Positions 10,180-18,452 of a DNA stretch of 64,000 bases are shown here, piece by piece. The DNA lies in assembly GCF_900078755.1 (NCBI RefSeq), contig NZ_FKIH01000005.1; one strand, written 5' to 3'. The stretch's first letter is position 1, and each line of letters opens with the position of its first letter. The translations under genes were made by a program, and so were the position numbers. The notes beneath the pieces were generated by a model. That model did no database searches. It saw only the letters and a list, made by a program, of their open reading frames with translations, and was not told the origin of the DNA. This stretch comes from Ichthyocystis sparus (GTDB lineage: Bacteria; Pseudomonadota; Gammaproteobacteria; Burkholderiales; 2013Ark19i).

Positions 10180-10434
10180 GTGTCTAAGGGACAATCTAGA
10201 CCATCTCTCGACCAGATGCTTAAAGATCTTGAAAACCTGGTGGTGGAACTAGAGGAGGGAAAATTGTCACTTGAACAGTCCATGATCACCTTCAGTAAGG
10301 GATGTGAACTGGTGCGTGAATGCCAAACAGTACTGAATGAAACTGAAAAAACAATCAAGGTACTAGATGAGCAAATGCAATCCCTGCGTGTGCTAGGAAA
10401 TGATGAACTGGGGTCTAATGAACAGCTACAATAA
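10180..10434 (+). CDS. xseB: Exodeoxyribonuclease VII small subunit
   Basis: The small subunit of the ExoVII single-strand exonuclease, used in mismatch repair and DNA processing; the large subunit XseA is not in this window. The 84-residue product is a helical hairpin with the family core LKDLENLVVELEEGKLSLEQS followed by F-x-K-G-C-E-L. The GTG at 10180 is chosen because a perfect AGGAGG lies seven bases upstream and the length then matches the family (about 80); upstream in-frame codons back to 10111 would give an atypical extension. The 3' end overlaps ispA, as in many proteobacteria. Confidence 0.93.
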   Translation: MSKGQSRPSLDQMLKDLENLVVELEEGKLSLEQSMITFSKGCELVRECQTVLNETEKTIKVLDEQMQSLRVLGNDELGSNEQLQ

Positions 10435-11323
10435 CTGGGCGGAAAGTATTCAGTCCCAGGTATATGATTACCTACACACACAACTTGAGAAAAAATTATC
10501 TTCTCACAATAATACTCTGTCCAAGGCTCTTAGCTACGTAATATCAAATCCAGGACGAGCGCTAAGACCTCAGATGCTTTTTTCTGCTCAACTTGCCATA
10601 AGTGAATGTGAGTATTTTCCGCTAGAGCTAGCTGGTTCTGTTGAACTTATTCATATCACGTCACTTATATATGATGATTTGCCATGTATGGATGATGGCA
10701 TCACCAGGCGCGGTAGGCCATGCGTACATAAAATATTCGGTGAGGACATAGCAATATTAGCTGCCGACAGTCTAAAAAGCATGGCTTTTGAGCAATTTTC
10801 CATGCCCAACCTTCTGGCACATATAAATAATATGCCTATATTGTTATCACATATAAGCCAAGCATCTGGATACTCTGGCATTTGCCTAGGACAGGCTATG
10901 GATCTGGGAAGTGTTAGTACTGATATAACTGAGGACGGCATATTAGAGATGTATTTTCTCAAGACGGTAAAACTCATAGAAACAGCGGCTTTCTTAGGAG
11001 CTTGGTCCAACCCTGATATGTCAGAAAGTTTCTGGGATCCATTATCTAAAATCACTATAAACCTTGGTATTGCTTTCCAAATAGTAAATGACTTAAGAGA
11101 TGGATTATCAGTTGAAGAAACCGGTAAAATTCCTGACCAAGATCTAAAACAGGACAAGAGCACTCTGTTATCCTATCACGACCATCACGTATGTGCTAGA
11201 ATCGCGACTGACCTTCTGGATAAGTCTAAGCTGGAAACTAATCTGCTGCCGGGAGATAGCACTAGGCTATGCCAGATAATAGAGTGGGTATTACGTCAAA
11301 TACCGGTCGATTTTCTTTCCTAG
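10418..11323 (+). CDS. ispA: Polyprenyl synthetase, farnesyl/geranyl diphosphate synthase type
   Basis: A trans-isoprenyl diphosphate synthase, expected to condense IPP with DMAPP/GPP to farnesyl diphosphate. The first aspartate-rich motif is intact (DDLPCMDD, residues 86-93, followed by RRGRPCVHK). The second, normally DDxxD, reads N224-D-L-R-D228, and the usual GGKRLRP region is PGRALRP. These changes may alter the reaction or product length. The gene overlaps xseB by 17 bases; GGGG lies just upstream of the chosen ATG, and ATGs at 10400/10403 are alternatives. The xseB-ispA pair is conserved, but the usual third gene, dxs, is absent here and folE2 follows instead. Confidence 0.88.
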   Translation: MNSYNNWAESIQSQVYDYLHTQLEKKLSSHNNTLSKALSYVISNPGRALRPQMLFSAQLAISECEYFPLELAGSVELIHITSLIYDDLPCMDDGITRRGRPCVHKIFGEDIAILAADSLKSMAFEQFSMPNLLAHINNMPILLSHISQASGYSGICLGQAMDLGSVSTDITEDGILEMYFLKTVKLIETAAFLGAWSNPDMSESFWDPLSKITINLGIAFQIVNDLRDGLSVEETGKIPDQDLKQDKSTLLSYHDHHVCARIATDLLDKSKLETNLLPGDSTRLCQIIEWVLRQIPVDFLS

Positions 11324-11376
11324 TTATATTCTGGTATTCGCGCGTATCTCTACGCTTGTTATAAATGGGAACCCTC

Positions 11377-12213
11377 ATGAGCTCTCAAGTATTTGAAAAG
11401 ATGCCAGATGTCATGGACAAGAGCGACGATCGTCGCCTTGAGATACATCGCGTTGGTGTTAGATCAATTCGTAGGCCGGTAATGTTCAAGGATAGAAATA
11501 GTGCCATTATTACCACTATCGGCAATTTTGGCATGTACGTGCGTCTTGACAGCAAAAAAAGAGGTACCCATATGTCTCGCTTTATTCAATTGCTGGAGGA
11601 GAGCGAGGAGCCACTAAGTGTGAAGTCTTTCATTACCATGGTTAGATACATGTTAAATAGACTAGAATCTGTAGAGGGAGGAATAACTGTAGAATTTCCG
11701 TTTTTTTTAGTTAAAAATGCCCCTATAACTGCTATATCAGGTAGCATGGATTACGACATAAAGCTGTCTGGTTTTGTAAGCAGGCAGGAGTCACGCACGC
11801 AACTTACCATACATATACCTGTAAGCACTCTCTGTCCATGCTCTAAAGAAATAGCAGAGTATGGAGCCCACAACCAGCGCTCAATGGTAAGGTTAACCGT
11901 GCAGACTACCCATCACATTTGGGTTACAGACCTTATCGAGGTTGTAGAAAAAAATTCTTCCTGTGAGCTTTTTAGTGTCCTAAAGAGGCCAGATGAAAAG
12001 TTTGTCACTGAGCATGCGTATGACAACCCTAAGTTCGTAGAAGACATAGTAAGAGACATAGCTCAGAGGCTAATCAAGGACAAGAGGATACTATTTTTTG
12101 AGGTTGAGTCAGAAAACTTCGAGTCCATACACAATCACTCGGCCTATGCCTACATCAGGCACGGCACACCATTTGGTTGTTCTATGATGGGTAATAATCC
12201 ATGGCAAAATTAG
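11377..12213 (+). CDS. folE2: GTP cyclohydrolase FolE2 (type IB)
   Basis: It converts GTP to 7,8-dihydroneopterin triphosphate, feeding folate and, with QueD/QueE, queuosine. The family signature is clear: STLCPCSKEIAEYGAHNQRS around residues 150-169, with the metal-binding/catalytic Cys at 153 and the conserved His-Asn-Gln, and a C-terminal ESENFESIHNHSAYAY. FolE2 enzymes can use Mn instead of Zn and are often kept where zinc is scarce. The start at 11377 follows TGGGA by six bases; an ATG at 11365 is alternative. The gene converges on bcp with a four-base overlap of the stop codons. Confidence 0.95.
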   Translation: MSSQVFEKMPDVMDKSDDRRLEIHRVGVRSIRRPVMFKDRNSAIITTIGNFGMYVRLDSKKRGTHMSRFIQLLEESEEPLSVKSFITMVRYMLNRLESVEGGITVEFPFFLVKNAPITAISGSMDYDIKLSGFVSRQESRTQLTIHIPVSTLCPCSKEIAEYGAHNQRSMVRLTVQTTHHIWVTDLIEVVEKNSSCELFSVLKRPDEKFVTEHAYDNPKFVEDIVRDIAQRLIKDKRILFFEVESENFESIHNHSAYAYIRHGTPFGCSMMGNNPWQN

Positions 12214-12686
12214 CCGTTACCATCATACATGGCCTTAATTGCCTCCAGTACCTCGTCAACATGCCCATTAACTTTAACTTTTCGCCACTCATTAACTAGA
12301 ACCCCATCAGCTCTTATAAGAAAAGTTGATCTTTCAATGCCCTTAAATACTTTCCCATACATGCTCTTATCGTTGATTACACTAAATAAGTCACACAACA
12401 CTCCATCAGTATCTGATATTAGGACGAACGGAAGGTTATACTTATCAACAAACTTCTGATGAGAAACCCCGTTATCTTTGGAAACACCCAAAACATTGCA
12501 ATACGGACTAAGTTTAGGCCAAGAATCCCTAAAATCACATGCCTCCCTGGTACATCCAGGTGTGCTGTCCTTAGGATAAAAATAAAGCACCAGCATCTTA
12601 CCTTCATCAAGAAAGTCAGACATGCTGCAAACATCCCCAGTGTGAGAGACAGCTGAAAAATTAGGAACTCTTTGACCAACTTTCAT
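12210..12686 (-). CDS. bcp: Thioredoxin-dependent peroxiredoxin (Bcp/PrxQ)
   Basis: A thiol peroxidase that reduces hydroperoxides. The 158-residue product has the peroxidatic Cys45 in DSTPGCTREAC and the resolving Cys50 five residues later, the atypical two-Cys arrangement of E. coli Bcp with identical numbering. YFYPKDSTPGCT and the GVSKD segment are family landmarks. The start at 12686 (MKVGQRVPNFS) fits the family; longer in-frame versions up to 12824 run into the neighbouring coding region. Likely a defence against host oxidative stress (inference). Confidence 0.95.
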   Translation of the reverse strand: MKVGQRVPNFSAVSHTGDVCSMSDFLDEGKMLVLYFYPKDSTPGCTREACDFRDSWPKLSPYCNVLGVSKDNGVSHQKFVDKYNLPFVLISDTDGVLCDLFSVINDKSMYGKVFKGIERSTFLIRADGVLVNEWRKVKVNGHVDEVLEAIKAMYDGNG

Positions 12687-12708
12687 AAGTGCCAGAAAAA
12701 AATGCTGA

Positions 12709-13731
12709 TTAATATTCTTGATCAAAAAAATTATCATCACGATCATCGGACAATGAATAGCGGGACAACTTACCCGATAATCCGTCAGCCAGACAATAAA
12801 AACTGCGAATGGACCTACTACCACACCATTTCAACTTCTCATAATGATGCCAATCCCCATAGAACGGGTTCGGCAACAACACCCACCTATCCAGGATAGC
12901 ATGAGGCACAAAGTCCGTGATGCTACCAGATCTCCTCGCATTAATCAACATTGGTAGCGGCATAAAATCATACAAACTGCTGGATATCTGCAACAAAACA
13001 TGATAATTTCTCGAGATAAATTTGCGCCTAGAAATTTTGTTTGCCCCCCAAGGAGACCTACTACCAGCGAGTAGGACATTTTCCCTGTCCGCACGTATAC
13101 CCAAGCGGCGCAAATTACGAATCAACGCATCTTGTTGTGGACATGGGTTGGATGATCTAGAAAGGCAGACCCGATCAGACATAAAAACGATCCTTATGCC
13201 CTTGCTCTGAGCTGATCTTATAAAATTAACAGCACCTGGAAGAGGAGGCAAATTGTCCATAACAGCAATTCTTCTGGGCAGTATGTAGGGATTAATAAAA
13301 TAACCTCTACCCAAAAGTATGGACAGTGGTAGCGCCGTATCCAACACAACTTGGTCAACACTCATAACCACAGCTGCTGGAAGACGGGATAACCCAGATT
13401 TGCCGGTTTGCTCAAGCATCGCAGTATGCTCACTACCCATTGGTAGAGAAAACAATTCTCTTAGAGCATTACGGTAAATTTTGCTAACAATTACCTTATA
13501 CTCAAGGGAATTCCTGATATACAAAGCAGCAGAAACGTCCTCACGAACCGGCCTAACATTACCATCAACATATGGCCTATGCGCACCATACTCTCTGCTG
13601 TACCAGCTGTATCCATATAGATCATCACGAGACCAATAACTATCGCCCTGTATCTCAGCTACAATGCGACCTGCACTGGCCGAAGAACAGAATATAGCCA
13701 CAAGAATAGCAGATAAACAAATACCTCTCAC
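12709..13731 (-). CDS. Secreted HAD-type acid phosphatase homologue (e(P4)/class B-C family), catalytic residues lost
   Basis: A 340-residue exported protein with a signal peptide ending SSASA before GRIV. The fold family is recognisable: AVVMSVDQVVLD aligns with the catalytic AVVxDVDETVLDN of lipoprotein e(P4)/OlpA phosphatases, VFMSDR with motif II, and LPNPFYGDWHHYEK with the family's C-terminal hallmark. However, the nucleophile aspartate is Ser124 (S-V-D-Q instead of D-x-D-E), and the Mg-binding GDNLxDF motif reads SSSLYDF (250-256). It is therefore probably not an active phosphatase. No lipobox is evident. The reading frame is intact with no stop or frameshift, so it is likely maintained as a pseudoenzyme, perhaps a binding or surface protein. 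Confidence 0.75.
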   Translation of the reverse strand: MRGICLSAILVAIFCSSASAGRIVAEIQGDSYWSRDDLYGYSWYSREYGAHRPYVDGNVRPVREDVSAALYIRNSLEYKVIVSKIYRNALRELFSLPMGSEHTAMLEQTGKSGLSRLPAAVVMSVDQVVLDTALPLSILLGRGYFINPYILPRRIAVMDNLPPLPGAVNFIRSAQSKGIRIVFMSDRVCLSRSSNPCPQQDALIRNLRRLGIRADRENVLLAGSRSPWGANKISRRKFISRNYHVLLQISSSLYDFMPLPMLINARRSGSITDFVPHAILDRWVLLPNPFYGDWHHYEKLKWCGSRSIRSFYCLADGLSGKLSRYSLSDDRDDNFFDQEY

Positions 13732-14356
13732 TGGATCCCCTAGAGTAACTTAATTGTAGAACCAAGAAAACACCATTGATACATACATGAACCATTGGTA
13801 CTTAGCATCGGCAAAAGCACAGCGCTGATAAAAAATACCACCCCAACAAACCCGCCCTGGAATCACACCCATCCTGGGACCACAAAGCGCCAGGTGATAA
13901 TACTATTACCGTAAAGGAAACAGTGTCAACAAATTACACATATCCAACAACTTTCAATTAATAATTATATGAATATACAATGTGTACACAAAACTTATGA
14001 ACTTCCAAAACCTGCATCCCGTATGTTTGGGCATTTACAATAAAAAAATATGTCTGGGCTAGCAGATGAAAATGTGACTTAAGACTTAATGTTTTGTGCA
14101 GTAGTGCAAGTAGTAACTGCCATACTGGTATTAACACTTAGTACACACTATATGGCCCTACTCTAGGTTTTGTCAGCAAGGAACTTCTAGATCTATTCCA
14201 TTTGCATAATACAGTAAAAAAAGCAACCGGTTATATATTAATAAACCATCTAGTAATATTTACCAAAGCTTGTAAAATAATGGACAAAAAAACACTTCTA
14301 ACAGGAAATGTTAGCGCGTGCATTAGAATAGCTACTTACATAGGGACAGATTTTAC
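13732..14356. other. Intergenic region, 625 bases, nothing recognised
   Basis: AT-rich stretch between the divergent phosphatase-like gene and the DUF1841 gene. No open frame with a ribosome binding site, tRNA, terminator or obvious repeat was seen. An open frame from 14202 overlaps the DUF1841 start and is not convincing. Confidence 0.6.
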
Positions 14357-14788
14357 ATGTTTCCACCGTCAAGGCATGAAGCTAGGTTATTCTTTTTTAA
14401 TATCTGGGGGAAAAAACTAAAAAAAGAACCATTTACTGGTATTGAAAAAAAAGCTTCTTTGATAATAGAAGATCATCCGGAATACCACTACATACTGGAT
14501 CACCCTAAACTATACTCCGATTTCGACTTCTCTACAGAACACGGAACAATCAACCCATTCTTACATTTATCATTACACCTAACAATTGTAGAGCAAATTG
14601 ATACCGATCAACCTCGCGGAATTGTAGACCTGTTCCAACAATTATGCATAAAACATACTAACGAACACGATGCAAAACACGCCATACTAGATATTTTAGC
14701 AGAAGAAATATGGAGCACTATCCACAATAAAACCATATTTGACAATGTCCGTTATCTTCAGCGCATTAAGAAAGTAACAAAAAATTAG
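14357..14788 (+). CDS. DUF1841 family protein
   Basis: A 143-residue cytoplasmic protein with the DUF1841 pattern throughout: an N-terminal MFPPSR followed by FFFNIW, then DHPEYHYILDHP, NPFLHLSLHLTIVEQI, DQPRGI and HDAKHAILDILAEEIW. The family is widespread in Beta- and Gammaproteobacteria, and its biochemical role is unknown. AGGGACAG lies upstream of the ATG. It is a useful lineage marker supporting a betaproteobacterial origin. It stands alone between long intergenic stretches. Confidence 0.9.
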   Translation: MFPPSRHEARLFFFNIWGKKLKKEPFTGIEKKASLIIEDHPEYHYILDHPKLYSDFDFSTEHGTINPFLHLSLHLTIVEQIDTDQPRGIVDLFQQLCIKHTNEHDAKHAILDILAEEIWSTIHNKTIFDNVRYLQRIKKVTKN

Positions 14789-14887
14789 AACTCTATCGGT
14801 GGCAAAACTTTTAATTATGTTAATACCGAACATTGGCAGCAAAATAAATATACAGCGTTACTCAACATATATTGCGTTACTCAAAAA

Positions 14888-15874
14888 TCATGTCTTGGGG
14901 TATTTGTTTGATCCACAAGCAGCCTTAGTTAACCTATCAATAATATGACACCACGATATGTCAGATGGAGGCATCTCAACAACTATAGCACTAACCAGCT
15001 TTTCAAAAAACCGCAACCTCTCATATAGCCTACAACCATAAGGCACTGCCAAATCTGGCATTCGAGTCCAGTAAATATCAGTCAAATCCTGTGGCATAAA
15101 AGCAGTCCTAGCCAAAACACCAACCGGGCCACGCTTGCGTAGATCATCTAAAAGATCATAAAAATCATCCATATCTACCAAAAAAAGCGGCACAGAAGGC
15201 GCATAGTGAGAAGATAAAGTACCAGGAGCCTCATACTTTGCAACAGGACTACTTTCAGGTTGCAGGCCACAAACCATCTCCATAGCATCAGCTGATATAT
15301 GTCCCTTCCTCAAAATCCTAGGCATGGAACCTGAACAATCAACTATAGTAGACTCCACACCGTACGAACAGTATCCACCATCCAAAATACCAGCTATAGA
15401 GCAACCAAAATCATCAAACACGTGCGATGGCAAAGTAGCACTTACGCGCCCAAAAAGATTTGCCGAAGGGGCAACTACACCAAAACACTCCCTTTCCTTC
15501 AGCCGATCTAACAAGGACGTAGTAAGCGAATGTCTTGGAACGCGAATAGCAACTGTATCCCGGCCAGCAACAACTGACGACAAAACAGATTTAGATTTTC
15601 TTAAAACTATTGTCAAAGGACCAGGCCAATATGCCCTGCACAAAGACTCTACATAGGAATGATCTATAAACGCCCAGTGAAATATATCTTCAAAGGAATG
15701 AACATGAATTATAAGCGGATGAGATAAGGGCCTGCCTTTAACCGAAAACACTCTATTTACAGACGAATCATTACTAGCATCCGCCGCCAGTCCGTACACT
15801 GTCTCTGTAGGAATAGCAACTACCTCACCACTCAACAAAAACTGGGCTGCACTCTCAACTGTAAGTAAGTTCAT
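14888..15874 (-). CDS. L-threonylcarbamoyladenylate synthase (Sua5 type)
   Basis: It makes threonylcarbamoyl-AMP from Thr, bicarbonate and ATP, the first step to t6A37 in tRNAs reading ANN codons. The N-terminal YrdC domain has IPTETVYGLAADA (residues 21-33), SVKGRPLSHPL and SANLFGRVSAT. A linker and a C-terminal Sua5 domain (about residues 210-310) distinguish it from the shorter TsaC of E. coli. Its ATG overlaps the purK stop as ATGA, placing it last in the lpd-folD-purE-purK-sua5 series. Confidence 0.93.
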   Translation of the reverse strand: MNLLTVESAAQFLLSGEVVAIPTETVYGLAADASNDSSVNRVFSVKGRPLSHPLIIHVHSFEDIFHWAFIDHSYVESLCRAYWPGPLTIVLRKSKSVLSSVVAGRDTVAIRVPRHSLTTSLLDRLKERECFGVVAPSANLFGRVSATLPSHVFDDFGCSIAGILDGGYCSYGVESTIVDCSGSMPRILRKGHISADAMEMVCGLQPESSPVAKYEAPGTLSSHYAPSVPLFLVDMDDFYDLLDDLRKRGPVGVLARTAFMPQDLTDIYWTRMPDLAVPYGCRLYERLRFFEKLVSAIVVEMPPSDISWCHIIDRLTKAACGSNKYPKT

Positions 15875-17004
15875 CGATCCTCTAAATTATAAAAATCCCG
15901 ATAAAACTCAATAGAAGCATCAAGTATATACTCAGGTACACCTGACCAAGTCACGTGACCCATCTTCCTTCCTGGACGAGCATCATACTTTCCATAAATA
16001 TACAATCTTCCACCACTATTCAAAAGAGATGACCAATCAGGAACTCCATTGGAAAATCCATCACCCAACAAATTAACCATTGCTGCATCATTGAGCTTCC
16101 TAGGCTGAAAAACCTCCAAACCACATAAAATCTTTTGCTGACAATCAAATTGCGAGTATGACATAGCATCCATTGTATAGTGCCCGGTATTATGTGGTCG
16201 TGGCGCCATTTCATTGACATATAACTTACTTCGATCATAAAAAAATTCTATAGACAAAACACCAACGTAGTAAAGCCTTTGTGCAATTAAAGAAGCAATA
16301 TGGCACAATTGATCGGTAACATCATTGTCTATGTTACAAATGGTTGATGAGTAACATAAAATACCGCCACGGTGTAGGTTCCTAGTCACCGGAAACAATA
16401 CAACCTGTCCACTATCTAACCTGCCAGTCACAACTGAAAACTCAATCATTTCAGACGATAGCCGCTTTTCCAGCACACACTCAACCCCAAGCGACAGCCA
16501 AGCCTCCAACAACGCACTAGAATCAAGGACCGTAAACTGGCCACGTCCGTCGTACCCCATCCTAGCTGTTTTTAAAATAGCCGGAAACATGCTGGAAGGT
16601 ACTAAACGACAATCTTCTTCAGAAGATATTTCACAATAATCTACTACTGGAAATCCATTGCTTTTAAGGAAAGATTTTTCCAAAATCCTATTACTACAAA
16701 TTTCAACTGCGTTAGCAGAAGGAGAAACTCGCAACTTTGAAGATAGTGAAGATAGTAGCAAAGAAGGCACATTCTCAAATTCAATAGTAGCCGCCTTACA
16801 TAAATTAGAAAATTCCTTGAATGCATCGCTACTATCATATGGCAAACAAATATGAACATCGGAATCCATCCGCGCCGGACACATAGGATCTGGGTCCCAA
16901 ACAACTGTCCTATACCCCTGCCTGCGTGCTGATTGCAAAAAGAAACGACCCAACTGGCCACCACCTAGTACCCCAACAGCAGCTGGAGGAAATATAACTG
17001 ACAT
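15871..17004 (-). CDS. purK: 5-(carboxyamino)imidazole ribonucleotide synthase
   Basis: An ATP-grasp enzyme that carboxylates AIR with bicarbonate to N5-CAIR in de novo purine synthesis. It shows an N-terminal VGVLGGGQLGR nucleotide-fold start, ATIEFENVP, the ATP-grasp GYDGRGQ loop and the metal/ATP site NEMAPRPHNTGHYT. The length of 377 is typical. It follows purE after 25 bases and overlaps sua5 by four, so the three are probably one transcript. Together with PurE and PurB (45.3 kb), it indicates that purine synthesis is at least partly retained. Confidence 0.96.
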   Translation of the reverse strand: MSVIFPPAAVGVLGGGQLGRFFLQSARRQGYRTVVWDPDPMCPARMDSDVHICLPYDSSDAFKEFSNLCKAATIEFENVPSLLLSSLSSKLRVSPSANAVEICSNRILEKSFLKSNGFPVVDYCEISSEEDCRLVPSSMFPAILKTARMGYDGRGQFTVLDSSALLEAWLSLGVECVLEKRLSSEMIEFSVVTGRLDSGQVVLFPVTRNLHRGGILCYSSTICNIDNDVTDQLCHIASLIAQRLYYVGVLSIEFFYDRSKLYVNEMAPRPHNTGHYTMDAMSYSQFDCQQKILCGLEVFQPRKLNDAAMVNLLGDGFSNGVPDWSSLLNSGGRLYIYGKYDARPGRKMGHVTWSGVPEYILDASIEFYRDFYNLEDR

Positions 17005-17029
17005 AACTAACTATCACTTATGCTCAAAA

Positions 17030-17533
17030 TTAACTATCACTTACACTCAAATTAGACTGCTCAATTACTGAAAGACGTTGACGTTCACGAAAATCATGCA
17101 ACTTAACACCAAGCTCATTGTCACCTATACTCAAAATTGAAACAGCAAATAATGCTGCATTAATCGCCCCTGGTTTACCTATTGAAAATGTAGCAACAGG
17201 TACACCATTTGGCATCTGAACTATGGAGTACAAAGAATCAAGTCCTTGCAAATATGAAGATGGAATTGGAACTCCTAGAACAGGTATATCCGTTTTGGCA
17301 GACAGCATACCAGGAAGATGAGCAGCACCACCCGCTCCAGCAATTATCACCTTCACCCCACTAGAACGTGCAGAATCAGCAAAAGAAAATAGCTCATTAG
17401 GTGTACGGTGAGCTGATATAACCCGCGCCTTGCATGACACCCCAAAATCATCCAGCGTAGCAACCGAAAAACGCATCACCTCCCAATCTGACCTTGATCC
17501 CATCAAAACAGCAACAGAGACCTCTTCAACCAT
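17030..17533 (-). CDS. purE: N5-carboxyaminoimidazole ribonucleotide mutase (class I PurE)
   Basis: It converts N5-CAIR to CAIR, directly after PurK. The 167-residue sequence has VLMGSRSDWEVM at the N-terminus, the catalytic SAHRTP with His42, and GAGGAAHLPGM, all class I PurE features. The start overlaps the end of folD by eight bases, implying translational coupling. Co-occurrence with PurK confirms the bacterial two-step route. Confidence 0.96.
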   Translation of the reverse strand: MVEEVSVAVLMGSRSDWEVMRFSVATLDDFGVSCKARVISAHRTPNELFSFADSARSSGVKVIIAGAGGAAHLPGMLSAKTDIPVLGVPIPSSYLQGLDSLYSIVQMPNGVPVATFSIGKPGAINAALFAVSILSIGDNELGVKLHDFRERQRLSVIEQSNLSVSDS

Positions 17534-18365
17534 ACAACCTCCCCAGGGAACTAAAAACCGCCTGAAGCGTATTTTTTAGCAACATTGCAATAGTCATAGG
17601 ACCTATACCACCAGGAACGGGAGTAATATAGGACGCTTTTGGCAAACAGGCCTCGAAATCAACGTCTCCAACAATTTTCCCATCCTCGCCACGATGAATT
17701 CCTATATCAACAACCACAGCACCACAAGCAATACTGTCAGAGCCGATAAGATGCGGACAACCAGTAGCAGAGAACAATATGTCAGCGGTACGTGTGATTA
17801 AAGGTAAGTCACGTGTTAAGGAATTGCAAACCGTAACTGTTGCCCCCCTCTGCAATAACAACAACGCCAAAGGCTTACCAACAATATTAGAGGCACCAAC
17901 TACCACACAACGCTTTCCAGATAGGGGGATATTGTAATAATCAAGCAGGTACAAAACACCTCGTGGCGTACACGGCAGAAAACTATGGTGACCCACACTT
18001 AACCGTCCAACATTGTACGGATGGAAGCCATCAACGTCCTTATCAGGAGAAATAGACTCAATTATCAGCTGTGTCTGAATAGACTTTGGTAGAGGCAACT
18101 GCACCAAGATACCATGAACAGAATTATCTTGATTCAAATCAGATACCACATCCAATAAGACTCTCTGGGATGTTGTATTAGGTAGAGAAATAAACTTGGA
18201 CCTCATCCCTACCCTTTCACAAACACGCACCTTATGCTTCACATAAATCTGCGAAGCAGGATCATCCCCCACTAACACCACCGCCAAACCAGGTTGGCAA
18301 GGAAGGCTTGATACTTCGCAAACTATCTCTTTCTGCAAAAGATCAGATACATAGCGGCCGTCCAT
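17526..18365 (-). CDS. folD: Bifunctional methylenetetrahydrofolate dehydrogenase/cyclohydrolase
   Basis: It interconverts methylene-, methenyl- and formyl-tetrahydrofolate and supplies formyl-THF for purine synthesis, which fits its place ahead of purE. The catalytic YVKHK (Tyr41, Lys45), GILVQLPLP, DKDVDGFHPYNVG, the NADP-binding GASNIVGKP and PVPGGIGPMT are all present. The ATG at 18365 is chosen because AAGGG lies about six bases upstream; a TTG at 18392 would add nine residues. It lies 87 bases downstream of lpd on the same strand. Confidence 0.96.
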   Translation of the reverse strand: MDGRYVSDLLQKEIVCEVSSLPCQPGLAVVLVGDDPASQIYVKHKVRVCERVGMRSKFISLPNTTSQRVLLDVVSDLNQDNSVHGILVQLPLPKSIQTQLIIESISPDKDVDGFHPYNVGRLSVGHHSFLPCTPRGVLYLLDYYNIPLSGKRCVVVGASNIVGKPLALLLLQRGATVTVCNSLTRDLPLITRTADILFSATGCPHLIGSDSIACGAVVVDIGIHRGEDGKIVGDVDFEACLPKASYITPVPGGIGPMTIAMLLKNTLQAVFSSLGRLYG

Positions 18366-18452
18366 GATCTGCCCTTGCCGACAATCTCCCAATTTTCACT
18401 CTCCCAAAAACACCCACGCAAGAGACCCAACATAGGATAAGAAAAAGATTAC

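Noticed and set aside
14202..14420. Possible 72-residue protein before DUF1841
   Set aside because: Overlaps the DUF1841 start in another frame and has no ribosome binding site or recognisable feature.
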